Assembly (NCBI RefSeq): GCF_024436035.1
Contig: NZ_JANFNG010000007.1
Span: 185,082 to 249,081, forward strand
Direction: 5' to 3'
DNA: 64,000 bases
DNA from: Streptomyces humicola
GTDB taxonomy: Bacteria; Actinomycetota; Actinomycetes; Streptomycetales; Streptomycetaceae
Positions 24,503 through 33,628 of this stretch are shown here, one piece after another. The position numbers and the translations under genes were made by a program. Position 1 is the first letter of the stretch. Every line of letters begins with the position of its first letter. Below the pieces are notes generated by a model. The model searched no databases. It was not told where the DNA came from and saw nothing but the letters and a program-made list of their open reading frames with translations.

Positions 24503-25129
24503 ATGGCGCGTTACACCGGGGCCGACTGCAAGCGTTGCCGTCGGGAGAAGCAGAAGCTCTTCCTCAAGGGGAGCAAGTGCGAGAGCGCGAAGTGCCCGAT
24601 CGAGATCCGTCCTTACCCCCCGGGTGAGCACGGTCGCGGGCGCACCAAGGACAGCGAGTACCTGCTGCAGAAGCGCGAGAAGCAGAAGTGCGCTCGCATC
24701 TACGGCGTCCTTGAGAAGCAGTTCCGCGGGTACTACGAGGAGGCGAACCGCAAGTCCGGCAAGACCGGCGAGAACCTGCTGCGCATCCTCGAGTCCCGCC
24801 TCGACAACGTGGTCTACCGGGCCGGCTTCGCCAAGTCCCGCGACCACGCCCGTCAGCTGGTCCGTCACGGCCACATCCTGCTGAACGGCCGCAAGATGGA
24901 CATCCCGTCGGCTCGGGTTTCCCCGAACGACATCATCGAGGTCCGTTCCTCCTCGCGTCAGATGACCCCCTTCGTGGTCGCTGCCGCCGAGGCCGGCGAG
25001 AAGACGGTTCCGGCGTGGCTGGAGGCCAGCCCGTCGAAGCTGCGGATCCTCGTGCACTCGCTGCCCGAGCGCCAGGTGATCGACACCCAGGTGCAGGAGC
25101 AGCTGATCGTCGAGCTCTACTCGAAGTAA
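24503..25129 (+). CDS. rpsD: 30S ribosomal protein S4, zinc type
   Basis: A 208-aa primary 16S-binding protein, accuracy determinant and, in other bacteria, the translational repressor of the alpha operon. The N-terminal zinc knuckle is present with Cys9, Cys12, Cys26 and Cys31. The S4 RNA-binding domain (RLDNVVYRAGFAKSRDHARQ, LLNGRKMDIPSARV) follows. Starts ATG with TAGGAG upstream. It is the natural candidate ligand for the competing hairpins before rpsM, although no binding site is proven. Confidence 0.97.
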   Translation: MARYTGADCKRCRREKQKLFLKGSKCESAKCPIEIRPYPPGEHGRGRTKDSEYLLQKREKQKCARIYGVLEKQFRGYYEEANRKSGKTGENLLRILESRLDNVVYRAGFAKSRDHARQLVRHGHILLNGRKMDIPSARVSPNDIIEVRSSSRQMTPFVVAAAEAGEKTVPAWLEASPSKLRILVHSLPERQVIDTQVQEQLIVELYSK

Positions 25130-25137
25130 GGCGGGGG

Positions 25138-25235
25138 TCTGGGGGTCGGCCCCCAGATGGCCGCAGCATCGGGCAGGAGCCTCCCGGCGATACGGGTGGG
25201 GCGGTACGCGGCCGGTCATTCGGCCCGTACCGCCC
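25138..25235 (+). promoter_or_regulatory. Two hairpins between rpsD and rpoA
   Basis: Hairpin 1: TCTGGGGG (25138-25145)/CCCCCAGA (25150-25157) with the loop TCGG, 9 bases after the rpsD stop. Hairpin 2: GGGCGGTAC (25199-25207)/GTACCGCCC (25227-25235). Together they could attenuate read-through and adjust rpoA relative to ribosomal genes. TTGTCA at 25242-25247 lacks a properly spaced -10, so a promoter is uncertain. Confidence 0.5.
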
Positions 25236-25294
25236 GTACCCTTGTCAGTACAGCGGGCGTCATATAGCGGGCGCCCACGACTGAAGGATCGAAC

Positions 25295-26314
25295 ATGCTG
25301 ATTGCTCAGCGTCCCTCTCTCACCGAAGAGGTTGTGGACGAGTACCGCTCCCGGTTCGTCATCGAGCCGCTGGAGCCGGGCTTCGGCTACACCCTCGGCA
25401 ACTCCCTGCGTCGTACCCTCCTCTCCTCGATCCCCGGCGCTGCTGTCACCAGCATCCGGATCGACGGCGTGCTGCACGAGTTCACCACCGTGCCGGGCGT
25501 CAAGGAGGACGTGACCGACCTCATCCTCAACATCAAGAGCCTGGTCGTCTCCTCCGAGCACGACGAGCCGGTCGTGATGTACCTGCGCAAGCAGGGGCCC
25601 GGTCTGGTCACCGCCGCCGACATCGCCCCGCCGGCCGGTGTCGAGGTGCACAACCCGGACCTGGTCCTCGCCACCCTCAACGGCAAGGGAAAGCTGGAGA
25701 TGGAGCTGACCGTCGAGCGCGGTCGCGGCTACGTCTCCGCGGTCCAGAACAAGCAGCAGGGCCAGGAGATCGGCCGGATCCCGGTCGACTCCATCTACAG
25801 CCCGGTGCTCAAGGTCACCTACAAGGTCGAGGCGACCCGTGTCGAGCAGCGCACCGACTTCGACAAGCTGATCGTCGACGTCGAGACCAAGCAGGCCATG
25901 CGCCCGCGTGACGCGATGGCCTCGGCCGGTAAGACGCTGGTCGAGCTCTTCGGGCTCGCCCGCGAGCTCAATGTCGACGCCGAGGGCATCGACATGGGCC
26001 CGTCCCCGACGGACGCCGCGCTCGCCGCGGACCTCGCGCTCCCGATCGAGGAGCTCGAGCTGACCGTCCGTTCCTACAACTGCCTCAAGCGCGAGGGCAT
26101 CCACTCCGTGGGCGAGCTCGTGGCGCGCAGCGAGGCCGACCTGCTCGACATCCGCAACTTCGGTGCGAAGTCGATCGACGAGGTCAAGGCGAAGCTGGCC
26201 GGCATGGGCCTGGCCCTCAAGGACAGCCCGCCCGGATTCGACCCGACCGCCGCGGCCGACGCCTTCGGCGCGGACGACGACGACACGGGCTTCGTCGAGA
26301 CCGAGCAGTACTGA
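25295..26314 (+). CDS. rpoA: RNA polymerase alpha subunit
   Basis: A 339-aa protein. The dimer scaffolds core assembly and the C-terminal domain binds UP elements and activators. The N-terminal domain has [20 protein letters not shown], then the linker (about residues 230-245) and the alpha-CTD with [19 protein letters not shown] and [15 protein letters not shown]. The C-terminal acidic tail is typical. The start [20 protein letters not shown] is the standard actinobacterial one. It is preceded by two hairpins and followed after 95 bases by rplQ. Confidence 0.98.
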   Translation: MLIAQRPSLTEEVVDEYRSRFVIEPLEPGFGYTLGNSLRRTLLSSIPGAAVTSIRIDGVLHEFTTVPGVKEDVTDLILNIKSLVVSSEHDEPVVMYLRKQGPGLVTAADIAPPAGVEVHNPDLVLATLNGKGKLEMELTVERGRGYVSAVQNKQQGQEIGRIPVDSIYSPVLKVTYKVEATRVEQRTDFDKLIVDVETKQAMRPRDAMASAGKTLVELFGLARELNVDAEGIDMGPSPTDAALAADLALPIEELELTVRSYNCLKREGIHSVGELVARSEADLLDIRNFGAKSIDEVKAKLAGMGLALKDSPPGFDPTAAADAFGADDDDTGFVETEQY

Positions 26315-26409
26315 TGTGGTGGGGGGACGCCATCCGACACAGTCCCCCCACACCCCCCACCTGACACCGGTACCTGATACGGCCGGTGCAGAGATTGAGG
26401 AGAAACACC

Positions 26410-26922
26410 ATGCCGAAGCCCACCAAGGGCGCCCGTCTGGGCGGCAGCGCCGCGCACCAGAAGGCGATGCTGGCGAACCTCGCCCGGTCGCTCTTCGAGC
26501 ACGGCCGGATCACCACCACCGAGGCCAAGGCGCGTCGTCTGCGGCCGTATGCGGAGCGGCTGATCACCAAGGCGAAGAAGGGCGACCTGCACAACCGTCG
26601 CTTGGTGCTGCGGGACATCACCGACAAGGACACCGTGTACACGCTGTTCTCGGAGATCGCTCCGCGGTACGAGAACCGCCCGGGTGGCTACACCCGCATC
26701 ACCAAGATCGGTAACCGTCGTGGCGACAACGCGCCGATGGCGGTCATCGAGCTGGTGGAGCCGCTGACCGTGGCCCAGCAGGCCACCGGTGAGGCCGAGG
26801 CCGCGACCAAGCGCGCGGTCAAGGAGCAGGAGGCCGAGCAGGCCGAGGCCGCTGAGGCGAAGGCCGACGAGGCGGCGGAAGAGGCCGTCGAGGACGCCAA
26901 GCCCGAGGCCGAGGAAGGCTGA
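26410..26922 (+). CDS. rplQ: 50S ribosomal protein L17
   Basis: A 170-aa protein. The core ([57 protein letters not shown]) is a normal L17. The final 45 residues are a low-complexity Ala/Glu-rich acidic tail ([18 protein letters not shown]), a streptomycete-type extension. The ATG at 26410 has TGAGGAGAAACACC upstream; the frame open further 5' was not used. It ends the alpha operon; a strong terminator lies 121 bases on. Confidence 0.97.
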   Translation: MPKPTKGARLGGSAAHQKAMLANLARSLFEHGRITTTEAKARRLRPYAERLITKAKKGDLHNRRLVLRDITDKDTVYTLFSEIAPRYENRPGGYTRITKIGNRRGDNAPMAVIELVEPLTVAQQATGEAEAATKRAVKEQEAEQAEAAEAKADEAAEEAVEDAKPEAEEG

Positions 26923-27042
26923 CGCTGACGCCTGCGGTGTTGTCGTGAGCGACGCACGCGAGTAGGTGGAGTGGGCGGCCGAGGAACGAGGCCGGCCGCG
27001 GAGCCTGTGAGCGGGCGGAGAAGCGAACGAAAAGGTGCAGTG

Positions 27043-27080
27043 ACGGACCCGCACCGCCCCATCGGGCGGTGCGGGTCCGT
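27043..27080 (+). terminator. Strong terminator between rplQ and truA
   Basis: A perfect 17-bp stem: ACGGACCCGCACCGCCC (27043-27059) and GGGCGGTGCGGGTCCGT (27064-27080), loop CATC, followed by TCGCTTGTGT. It ends the alpha operon, so truA needs read-through or its own start. Confidence 0.88.
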
Positions 27081-27091
27081 TCGCTTGTGTA

Positions 27092-27140
27092 TGCGGTGCG
27101 GTGCGGTGCGGTGCGGTGCGAGTGCGAGTGCGAGTGCGAG
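27092..27140 (+). repeat. Pentamer/hexamer microsatellite in front of truA
   Basis: TGCGG is repeated five times (27092-27116) and is followed directly by TGCGAG four times (27117-27140). The array ends at the TGGAG that serves as ribosome-binding site, between the rplQ terminator and the truA start. Copy-number change would move any promoter relative to the start codon. Confidence 0.9.
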
Positions 27141-27150
27141 TGGAGTGAAC

Positions 27151-28008
27151 GTGATCGAGGAAGGTCCGGCCGAGGGCCGGGTCAGGGTGCGGCTGGACCT
27201 GGCGTACGACGGCACCGACTTCTCCGGCTGGGCCCGGCAGCGCGAGCGCCGGACGGTCCAGGGCGAGCTGGAGTCGGCGATCACGACGGTGCTGCGGCTG
27301 CGCGAGCCGGTCGAGCTGACGGTGGCGGGCCGCACCGACGCCGGAGTGCACGCGCGCGGCCAGGTCGCCCACGTCGACCTGGGGCGCGAGGTGTGGGACC
27401 GGGAGTCGACGAAGCTGCTGCGCAGGCTGGCCGGGCGGCTGCCGCACGACGTCCGGGTGTGGCGGGTCTCGGAGGCCCCTGCCGGGTTCAACGCGCGCTT
27501 CTCGGCGATCTGGCGGCGCTACTCCTACCGGGTCGGCGACCACCCCGGCGGGGTGGACCCGCTGCTGCGCGGCCACGTCCTGTGGCACGACCGCCCGGTG
27601 GACGTGGACCTGATGAACGAGGCGGCCGGGCGGCTGCTCGGGGAGCACGACTTCGCCGCGTACTGCAAGAAGCGGGAGGGCGCCACGACCATCCGCAGGC
27701 TGCTCGAACTGCGCTGGGAGCGGGCGAGCGACGGTCCGTTGGCGGGGCTCGCCGTGGCGACGGTGCGGGCCGACGCCTTCTGCCACAACATGGTTCGGGC
27801 GCTGGTCGGCGCGATGTTGCTCGTGGGTGACGGGCACCGGCCGGTGGGTTTCCCGGGCGAGGTGCTCACGGGGAGGGTGCGCCACTCGGCCGTCAATGTG
27901 GTGCGGCCGCACGGCCTGACCCTGGAGGAGGTCGGCTACCCGGCCGACGAGCTGCTCGCCGAACGGGCGGCCGAGGCGCGCAACAAGCGGTCGCTGCCGG
28001 GCTGTTAG
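27151..28008 (+). CDS. truA: tRNA pseudouridine(38-40) synthase
   Basis: A 285-aa enzyme making pseudouridine at positions 38-40 of the anticodon stem. The catalytic Asp lies in [32 protein letters not shown] and [19 protein letters not shown] are also diagnostic. The GTG at 27151 was chosen as it lies 5 bases after GGAG; a GTG at 27145 is the alternative. It lies in the usual place after rplQ but is separated by a strong terminator and a microsatellite. Its TAG overlaps the TAA of the convergent downstream gene by three bases. Confidence 0.92.
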   Translation: MIEEGPAEGRVRVRLDLAYDGTDFSGWARQRERRTVQGELESAITTVLRLREPVELTVAGRTDAGVHARGQVAHVDLGREVWDRESTKLLRRLAGRLPHDVRVWRVSEAPAGFNARFSAIWRRYSYRVGDHPGGVDPLLRGHVLWHDRPVDVDLMNEAAGRLLGEHDFAAYCKKREGATTIRRLLELRWERASDGPLAGLAVATVRADAFCHNMVRALVGAMLLVGDGHRPVGFPGEVLTGRVRHSAVNVVRPHGLTLEEVGYPADELLAERAAEARNKRSLPGC

Positions 28009-28952
28009 CCGCCCGCTTCGTTCTCTCCGCGCTGCACGATCCGCTGGAAGGCGAAGTCAGCGATGTCGGTGCCGGCCTGCGGCGCCTGGGTGTCACTCGA
28101 GGTGACCGCTGAGCCGTTGGTGAATCCTGCGATGGTGAAGTAGGCGTAGCGGCCCACCGAGTTGGCGCTCGTCGAGCACGCGGTGGCATGGCAGAACGAC
28201 GGGACCCCGCCGCCCGCGAGCGGCTGGACGTAGCCGGTGTACTGGGCCTTGGCGTTGTCGGCAGACGACTTGCTGTTGAAGACCGCGACGCCGACGGTGA
28301 CGGCGATGCCGTTGCGCGTGTACGTGGCGCGCAGCACCTTGTCGCAACCGTTGCTGTCGAGGACGCCCGCCAGGCCGCCGGCGGCGACGCCGGAGCAGCC
28401 GGTGGCCGAGTCGGTGGTGGCGCGGGTGTACTGGCGCCCGTTGATGGTCAGCTGGGTGCCGAAGAAGAGCCCGGTGGGGGTGAGCGGCGCGGTGTCCTTC
28501 TTGGGGTTGGAGAGCACCGCCAGCGGGTTGGGCGGGGGCGGGGGCGTGACATCGGAGAAGGTCGGCGTCGGCTGCGGCGGGGCGCCGGCGGCGTTCTGGC
28601 CGCCCGTCGAACCGCCGGATGCGGCCTGCTTGTTGTGGTTGTCGGAGCTGATGACTGCGGTCGCCACGATGCCGGCGATGACGGCGGTGGCCAGGACACC
28701 GCCGCCGATCATGTAGAGCTTGCGACGGCGGCTGGCGGATTCCGTGCGCTCGGCCAACGCCGACCAGTCGGGCTGGTTCTGGCCGCCGCGCGGCTGCCGG
28801 GTGCTGCCGTGTCCGAGGCCGTCGGACGGCGGAGTCCAGGCGGATCCGGAGGGTTGCTGGGGCGATCCTTGCGGGTATCCGTATCCGCCGACGTTCGGGT
28901 ATCCGTATCCGCCGGGCCGTGGCTGGTTCGGCTGCTGAGGACCTTCCGTCAT
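28005..28952 (-). CDS. Membrane-anchored protein with Pro/Gly/Tyr-rich N-terminus
   Basis: Unknown function, 315 aa. Residues 1-60 are disordered and rich in Pro, Gly, Gln and Tyr, with the repeat GGYGYP. A basic patch SRRRK is followed by one membrane helix (about 80-102). The rest is extracellular: a Pro/Thr linker, then a domain with four cysteines (186, 203, 254, 259) that may form two disulphides. This layout is common in actinobacterial surface or regulatory proteins. The ATG at 28952 is 90 bases from, and divergent to, the ABC-F gene. Its stop overlaps the truA stop. Confidence 0.75.
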   Translation of the reverse strand: MTEGPQQPNQPRPGGYGYPNVGGYGYPQGSPQQPSGSAWTPPSDGLGHGSTRQPRGGQNQPDWSALAERTESASRRRKLYMIGGGVLATAVIAGIVATAVISSDNHNKQAASGGSTGGQNAAGAPPQPTPTFSDVTPPPPPNPLAVLSNPKKDTAPLTPTGLFFGTQLTINGRQYTRATTDSATGCSGVAAGGLAGVLDSNGCDKVLRATYTRNGIAVTVGVAVFNSKSSADNAKAQYTGYVQPLAGGGVPSFCHATACSTSANSVGRYAYFTIAGFTNGSAVTSSDTQAPQAGTDIADFAFQRIVQRGENEAGG

Positions 28953-29042
28953 GGCGGGCATCCTATTCGGTCGGACAATCGCAACGTCACCCCGCAGAAA
29001 ACCGCTTTGGGCGCGGAGGAAACGCGGGCGAGAATCCAGCCC

Positions 29043-30833
29043 ATGGGACATGTCGAGGCCGCGCACCTGGAGTACTGCCTGCCGGACGGCAGGGTGCTGC
29101 TCGGCGACGTCTCGTTCCGGGTGGGGGAAGGCAGTGCCGTCGCCCTGGTGGGGGCGAACGGAGCGGGCAAGACGACGCTGCTGCGGCTGATCGCGGGGGA
29201 GCTGACGCCGGACGGCGGGAGCGTGACGGTCGGCGGCGGACTCGGGGTGATGCGCCAGTTCGTGGGGGTCCGGGGGCCATCCTGCGATGGACGCGGCGTG
29301 GGCTCCGTGCGCGACGACCGTACCGTGCGGGACCTGCTGGTCTCGGTCGCGTCGCCGCGCATCCGCGAGGCCGCGCAGGCTGTGGACACCGCCGAGCTGG
29401 AGATCATGGCGCAGGACGACGAGCCGGCGCAGCTGGCGTACGCGCAGGCGCTCAGCGATTGGGCCGAGGCGGGCGGGTACGAGGCCGAGACCGTCTGGGA
29501 CATGTGCACGACGGCGGCGCTCGGCGTCCCGTACGAGCGGGCGCAGTGGCGCGAGGTGGCCACGCTCTCCGGTGGTGAGCAGAAGCGGCTGGTGCTCGAA
29601 GCGCTGCTGCGCGGCCCCGACGAGGTGCTGCTGCTCGACGAGCCGGACAACTATCTCGACGTGCCGGGCAAGCGGTGGCTGGAGGAGCAGCTGCGGGCCA
29701 CGCCCAAAACGGTGCTCTTCGTCAGCCACGACCGCGAGCTGCTGGCGAGGGCCGCCGACCGCATCATCAGCGTGGAGCCGGGGCCCGGTGGCAGCGATGT
29801 GTGGGTGCACGGGGGCGGCTTCGCCACATACCACCAGGCGCGCAAGGAGCGGTTCGCGCGCTTCGAGGAGCTGCGCAGGCGATGGGACGAGGAGCATGCG
29901 AAGCTCAAGCAGTTGGTGGTGAGCTACCGCCAGAAGGCTGCGTACAACTCGGACATGGCCTCCCGGCTGCAGTCGGCGGTGACCCGGCTGCGGAGGTTCG
30001 AGGAGGCGGGTCCGCCGCAGGAGCCGCCGCGCGAGCAGGACATCCGGATGCGGCTGCGCGGCGGCCGTACCGGGGTGCGGGCGTTGACCTGCGAGGGGCT
30101 TGAGCTCACCGGTCTGATGAAACCTTTCGACCTGGAGGTCTTCTTCGGCGAGCGGGTGGCCGTGCTGGGGTCGAACGGCTCCGGCAAGTCGCACTTCCTG
30201 CGGCTGCTCGCGGGCGGGGACGTGGCGCACACGGGGATGTGGAAGCTGGGCGCGAGGGTCGTCCCCGGGTACTTCGCCCAGACCCTCCCCCTGCCTTCGG
30301 CGGGTGGTACCCCCTCCCTGCCTTCGGCGGGTGGTGCCCCCTCCCTGCCTGCGGCGGGTGGTGCCCCCTCCCTGCCTGCGGCGGGTGGTAACCCCTGCCC
30401 GCCTTCGGCGGGTGGTACCTCTTCACACCCCGAGCTCCTCGGCCGCACCCTCGTCGACATCCTCTGGACGGAGCACGCACGCGACCGCGGCAAGGCGATG
30501 AGCGCGCTGCGCCGCTACGAGCTGCAGCGCCAGGGCGATCAGCGCTTCGAGAACCTCTCCGGCGGCCAGCAGGCACGCTTCATGATCCTTCTGCTGGAGC
30601 TGGCCGGGGCGACGGCGCTGCTGCTCGACGAGCCGACCGACAACCTCGACCTGGAGAGCGCGGACGCCCTGCAGGCGGGGCTCGAAGCCTTCGAGGGCAC
30701 GGTGCTCGCCGTGACGCATGATCGCTGGTTCGCGCGCTCCTTCGACCGTTTCTTGATCTTCGGCGCGGACGGACGGGTCCGGGAGGCGCCGGAGCCGGTG
30801 TGGGAGGAGCCGCGGGTCGAGCGCCATCGCTGA
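29043..30833 (+). CDS. ABC-F family ATP-binding protein
   Basis: A 596-aa soluble protein with two ABC ATPase domains and no membrane segments, the ABC-F type that acts on ribosomes (translation factor or antibiotic protection). First domain: Walker A GANGAGKT at 37-44, LSGGEQ 175-180, LLLDEP 196-201. A charged linker (about 265-330) follows. Second domain: GSNGSGKS 376-383, LSGGQQ 505-510, LLLDEP 526-531, His559. An odd in-frame insert of five 9-residue repeats (LPSAGGTPS type, 416-460) separates Walker A2 from its signature. The start is ATG at 29043. It is not close enough in visible features to name a specific resistance class. Confidence 0.88.
   Translation: MGHVEAAHLEYCLPDGRVLLGDVSFRVGEGSAVALVGANGAGKTTLLRLIAGELTPDGGSVTVGGGLGVMRQFVGVRGPSCDGRGVGSVRDDRTVRDLLVSVASPRIREAAQAVDTAELEIMAQDDEPAQLAYAQALSDWAEAGGYEAETVWDMCTTAALGVPYERAQWREVATLSGGEQKRLVLEALLRGPDEVLLLDEPDNYLDVPGKRWLEEQLRATPKTVLFVSHDRELLARAADRIISVEPGPGGSDVWVHGGGFATYHQARKERFARFEELRRRWDEEHAKLKQLVVSYRQKAAYNSDMASRLQSAVTRLRRFEEAGPPQEPPREQDIRMRLRGGRTGVRALTCEGLELTGLMKPFDLEVFFGERVAVLGSNGSGKSHFLRLLAGGDVAHTGMWKLGARVVPGYFAQTLPLPSAGGTPSLPSAGGAPSLPAAGGAPSLPAAGGNPCPPSAGGTSSHPELLGRTLVDILWTEHARDRGKAMSALRRYELQRQGDQRFENLSGGQQARFMILLLELAGATALLLDEPTDNLDLESADALQAGLEAFEGTVLAVTHDRWFARSFDRFLIFGADGRVREAPEPVWEEPRVERHR
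30291..30425 (+). repeat. Five in-frame 27-bp tandem repeats in the ABC-F gene
   Basis: Units start at 30291, 30318, 30345, 30372 and 30399, each of the form CTGCCTTCGGCGGGTGG plus ten bases. Each encodes nine residues (L-P-S-A-G-G-T/A-P-S). Units 1-3 differ at one or two bases and the last two are more diverged. The core CCGCCTTCGGCGG can fold back, resembling small palindromic repeats common in Streptomyces intergenic DNA. Confidence 0.92.
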
Positions 30834-31059
30834 ACGGTGGGCGGGGCGCGTTTTGACCGGTGAGGGGCGGGGCGGGTATTCTGCCAGTTCGTTATGCGTA
30901 TTGGCTTGCTCGTTCTCACGTGAGAGGCCGTTACGCCGGTCCACCGGGCCGATGACCAGCGGCAGCCACGGTTTGCGTCACCGTGTGCTGCCTAGGCTGT
31001 CGTGATCGTCCGGGTGGCCTTGTCAGGACCCACTCACTGAAGAAGCGAAGGCTACGACC
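30834..31059 (+). promoter_or_regulatory. Upstream region of rplM-rpsI
   Basis: Gene-free stretch of 226 bases. TAGGCT at 30993-30998 is a good -10, but the best upstream hexamer (TTTGC around 30972-30976) is weak, so the promoter call is tentative. A 12-base perfect palindrome TCTCACGTGAGA lies at about 30915-30926. The leader before the rplM GTG would be about 55 nt. Confidence 0.35.
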
Positions 31060-31503
31060 GTGCGTACGTACAGCCCCAAGCCCGGCGATGTCCAGCGCCA
31101 GTGGCACGTCATCGACGCGCAGGACGTTGTCCTGGGCCGTCTGGCCTCCCAGGCCGCGTCCCTTCTCCGGGGCAAGCACAAGCCGGTGTACGCGCCCCAC
31201 GTCGACACCGGTGACTTCGTCATCATCGTCAACGCCGACAAGGTGCACCTGTCCGGCAACAAGCGGACCCAGAAGATGGCCTACCGCCACTCCGGCTACC
31301 CGGGTGGTCTGAAGTCCGTCCGCTACGACGAGCTGCTGGAGAAGAACCCCGCCAAGGCCGTCGAGAAGGCCGTCAAGGGCATGCTCCCGAAGAACACCCT
31401 GGGCCGTCAGATGCTCTCGAAGCTGAAGGTCTACGCGGGCCCCGAGCACCCGCACGCTGCACAGCAGCCTGTTCCGTTCGAGATCAGCCAGGTCGCGCAG
31501 TAG
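31060..31503 (+). CDS. rplM: 50S ribosomal protein L13
   Basis: A 147-aa early assembly protein of the 50S subunit. It begins [20 protein letters not shown] (GTG start) and shows [36 protein letters not shown] and the C-terminal [17 protein letters not shown]. Paired with rpsI 38 bases downstream, the standard two-gene operon. The start has GAAGAAGCGAAGG upstream. Confidence 0.98.
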   Translation: MRTYSPKPGDVQRQWHVIDAQDVVLGRLASQAASLLRGKHKPVYAPHVDTGDFVIIVNADKVHLSGNKRTQKMAYRHSGYPGGLKSVRYDELLEKNPAKAVEKAVKGMLPKNTLGRQMLSKLKVYAGPEHPHAAQQPVPFEISQVAQ

Positions 31504-31541
31504 TCCGGCCACCAGCCAGTACAGAAGCATCGAGGAGAATC

Positions 31542-32048
31542 GTGGCTGAGACCACCGCCGAGGCCCCGCTCGGGGCCGACGAGCCCACTGAGATCGTGGA
31601 GAACATCGAGATCCCGGAGGAGTACACCTCCGAGTCCCTGGCGTCCCGGTTCGGCGAGCCGCAGCCGGCTGCCGGCACCGGCCGCCGCAAGGAGTCCGTC
31701 GCCCGCGTGCGCATCGTCCCGGGCAGCGGCAAGTGGAAGATCAACGGTCGCACCCTGGAGAACTACTTCCCCAACAAGGTGCACCAGCAGGCCGTCAACG
31801 AGCCGTTCAAGGTTCTCGAGCTCGACGGCCGCTACGACGTCGTCGCCCGCATCAGCGGCGGCGGCATCTCCGGCCAGGCCGGTGCGCTGCGCCTGGGCGT
31901 CGCCCGTGCGCTGAACGAGGCGGACGTGGACAACAACCGCGGCCCGCTGAAGAAGGCCGGCTTCCTGACCCGTGACGCCCGCGCCACCGAGCGCAAGAAG
32001 GCGGGTCTGAAGAAGGCCCGCAAGGCGCCGCAGTACAGCAAGCGCTGA
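31542..32048 (+). CDS. rpsI: 30S ribosomal protein S9
   Basis: A 168-aa protein. The last 130 residues form normal S9 ([38 protein letters not shown]) ending in the invariant KAPQYSKR tail that reaches the P-site tRNA anticodon. The first 40 residues are an acidic extension ([20 protein letters not shown]) seen in actinobacteria. GTG start with GAGGAGAATC upstream. A terminator follows 17 bases after the stop. Confidence 0.97.
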   Translation: MAETTAEAPLGADEPTEIVENIEIPEEYTSESLASRFGEPQPAAGTGRRKESVARVRIVPGSGKWKINGRTLENYFPNKVHQQAVNEPFKVLELDGRYDVVARISGGGISGQAGALRLGVARALNEADVDNNRGPLKKAGFLTRDARATERKKAGLKKARKAPQYSKR

Positions 32049-32064
32049 TCCCGCTTCGGTGAAC

Positions 32065-32097
32065 CGCCCCGGAGGCACTCTGTGCGCCTCCGGGGCG
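32065..32097 (+). terminator. Terminator after rpsI
   Basis: Perfect 12-bp arms CGCCCCGGAGGC (32065-32076) and GCCTCCGGGGCG (32086-32097), loop of 9, followed by TTCGCTT. It separates rplM-rpsI from glmM. Confidence 0.85.
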
Positions 32098-32199
32098 TTC
32101 GCTTACCGGGGCGCCGCTGAAGTGGGTATAGCGCGGATATCGGGGGTTTGACGGTGGACTGGACCGGGGCGTAAGCCACGCACTCTCGGAGGAAACACA

Positions 32200-33558
32200 G
32201 TGGGACGACTCTTCGGCACGGACGGTGTGCGCGGCGTCGCCAATGCCGACCTGACTGCCGAGCTCGCGCTCGGCCTGTCGGTCGCGGCGGCGCACGTGCT
32301 GGCGGAGGCCGGCACGTTTGAGGGTCACCGGCCGGTGGCCGTCGTCGGGCGTGATCCGCGCGCGTCGGGAGAGTTCCTCGAAGCGGCCGTCGTGGCCGGC
32401 CTCGCCAGCTCGGGCGTGGACGTCCTGCGGGTCGGTGTGCTGCCCACCCCGGCGGTGGCGTATCTCACCGGCGCGCTGGGCGCCGACCTCGGGGTGATGC
32501 TCTCCGCCAGCCACAACCCGATGCCGGACAACGGGGTGAAGTTCATCGCCCGCGGCGGGCACAAGCTGGACGACGAGCTCGAGGACCGGATCGAGGAGAC
32601 GTACCGCGCGCACGCCGCCGGGGAGCCCTGGGAGCGGCCGACCGGTGCGGGCGTCGGCCGGGTACGCGACTACGGCGAGGGCTTCGACACCTACGTCAAC
32701 CACCTGATCGGTGTACTCCCCAACCGCCTCGACGGGCTGAAGATCGTCTTCGACGGTGCGCACGGCGCCGCCTCGCTCGTCGCGCCCGAGGCGTTCGCCC
32801 GCGCGGGCGCCGAGGTCACCACGATCGGCACCGAGCCCGACGGCCTCAACATCAACGACGGCTACGGCTCCACCCACCTCGGCCGGCTCAAGGCCACCGT
32901 CGTCGAGCGCGGCGCCGACTTCGGCATCGCGGTCGACGGCGACGCGGACCGCTGCCTCGCCGTCGACGCCTCCGGCGAGGAGGTCGACGGCGACCAGATC
33001 ATGGCCGTGCTCGCCCTCGCCCTGCGCGAGACGGGTGCACTGCGCAAGGACACCGTCGTCGGCACGGTCATGTCCAACCTCGGCTTCAAGCTCGCCATGG
33101 AGCGCGAGGGCATCGAGCTGATCCAGACGGCGGTCGGCGACCGCTATGTCCTGGAGGCGATGAAGGACGGCGGCTTCGCACTCGGCGGCGAGCAGTCCGG
33201 CCACGTGATCATCCTCGACCACGCCACCACCGGCGACGGCACCCTCACCGGCCTGATGCTCGCCGCGCGCGTCGCCGCCACCGGACGTACGCTCGCCGAG
33301 CTGGCCGGCGTGATGGAACGGCTGCCGCAGGTGCTCGTCAACGTCCCCGACGTCGACAAGACGCGCGTCGCCTCCACGCCCGAGCTGACCGCGGCGGTCG
33401 CCGAGGCCGAGCGCGAGCTGGGCACGACAGGACGGGTGCTGCTGCGCCCCTCCGGAACCGAGCCGCTGGTGCGCGTGATGGTCGAGGCGGCCGACATCGA
33501 CCACGCACGCGCGGTCGCAGGACGCCTCGCGGATGTGGTGAAATCGACGCTCGGCTGA
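32200..33558 (+). CDS. glmM: Phosphoglucosamine mutase
   Basis: A 452-aa enzyme converting glucosamine-6-phosphate to glucosamine-1-phosphate for UDP-GlcNAc and cell-wall synthesis. The active-site phosphoserine is Ser104 in LSASHNP; the metal loop Asp246-x-Asp248-x-Asp250 (VDGDADRC), the sugar loop GGEQSGH and the phosphate loop [11 protein letters not shown] are present. The GTG at 32200 has GGAGGAAACACA upstream. It is in its usual place after rplM-rpsI; the glmS gene often found nearby is not in this window. Confidence 0.97.
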   Translation: MGRLFGTDGVRGVANADLTAELALGLSVAAAHVLAEAGTFEGHRPVAVVGRDPRASGEFLEAAVVAGLASSGVDVLRVGVLPTPAVAYLTGALGADLGVMLSASHNPMPDNGVKFIARGGHKLDDELEDRIEETYRAHAAGEPWERPTGAGVGRVRDYGEGFDTYVNHLIGVLPNRLDGLKIVFDGAHGAASLVAPEAFARAGAEVTTIGTEPDGLNINDGYGSTHLGRLKATVVERGADFGIAVDGDADRCLAVDASGEEVDGDQIMAVLALALRETGALRKDTVVGTVMSNLGFKLAMEREGIELIQTAVGDRYVLEAMKDGGFALGGEQSGHVIILDHATTGDGTLTGLMLAARVAATGRTLAELAGVMERLPQVLVNVPDVDKTRVASTPELTAAVAEAERELGTTGRVLLRPSGTEPLVRVMVEAADIDHARAVAGRLADVVKSTLG

Positions 33559-33583
33559 GTGCGTTGACCGAGGGCACGCACGC

Positions 33584-33602
33584 GGGCACCCCGCGGGTGC
33601 CC
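33584..33602 (+). terminator. Hairpin after glmM
   Basis: The GGGCACCC (33584-33591)/GGGTGCCC (33595-33602) stem with a three-base loop begins 26 bases after the glmM stop and just before the ribosome-binding site of the next gene. No T run follows. Confidence 0.5.
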
Positions 33603-33628
33603 CACGATCCAGGGGGATGATCCAGTTC

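Noticed and set aside
25242..25268. Possible rpoA promoter (TTGTCA with CATATA or TATAGC)
   Set aside because: Spacings of 13-15 bases are too short for a normal vegetative promoter.
24149..26353. 734-codon open frame antisense to rpsK-rpsD-rpoA
   Set aside because: It spans three real genes and their gaps, is low complexity, and has no recognisable domain.
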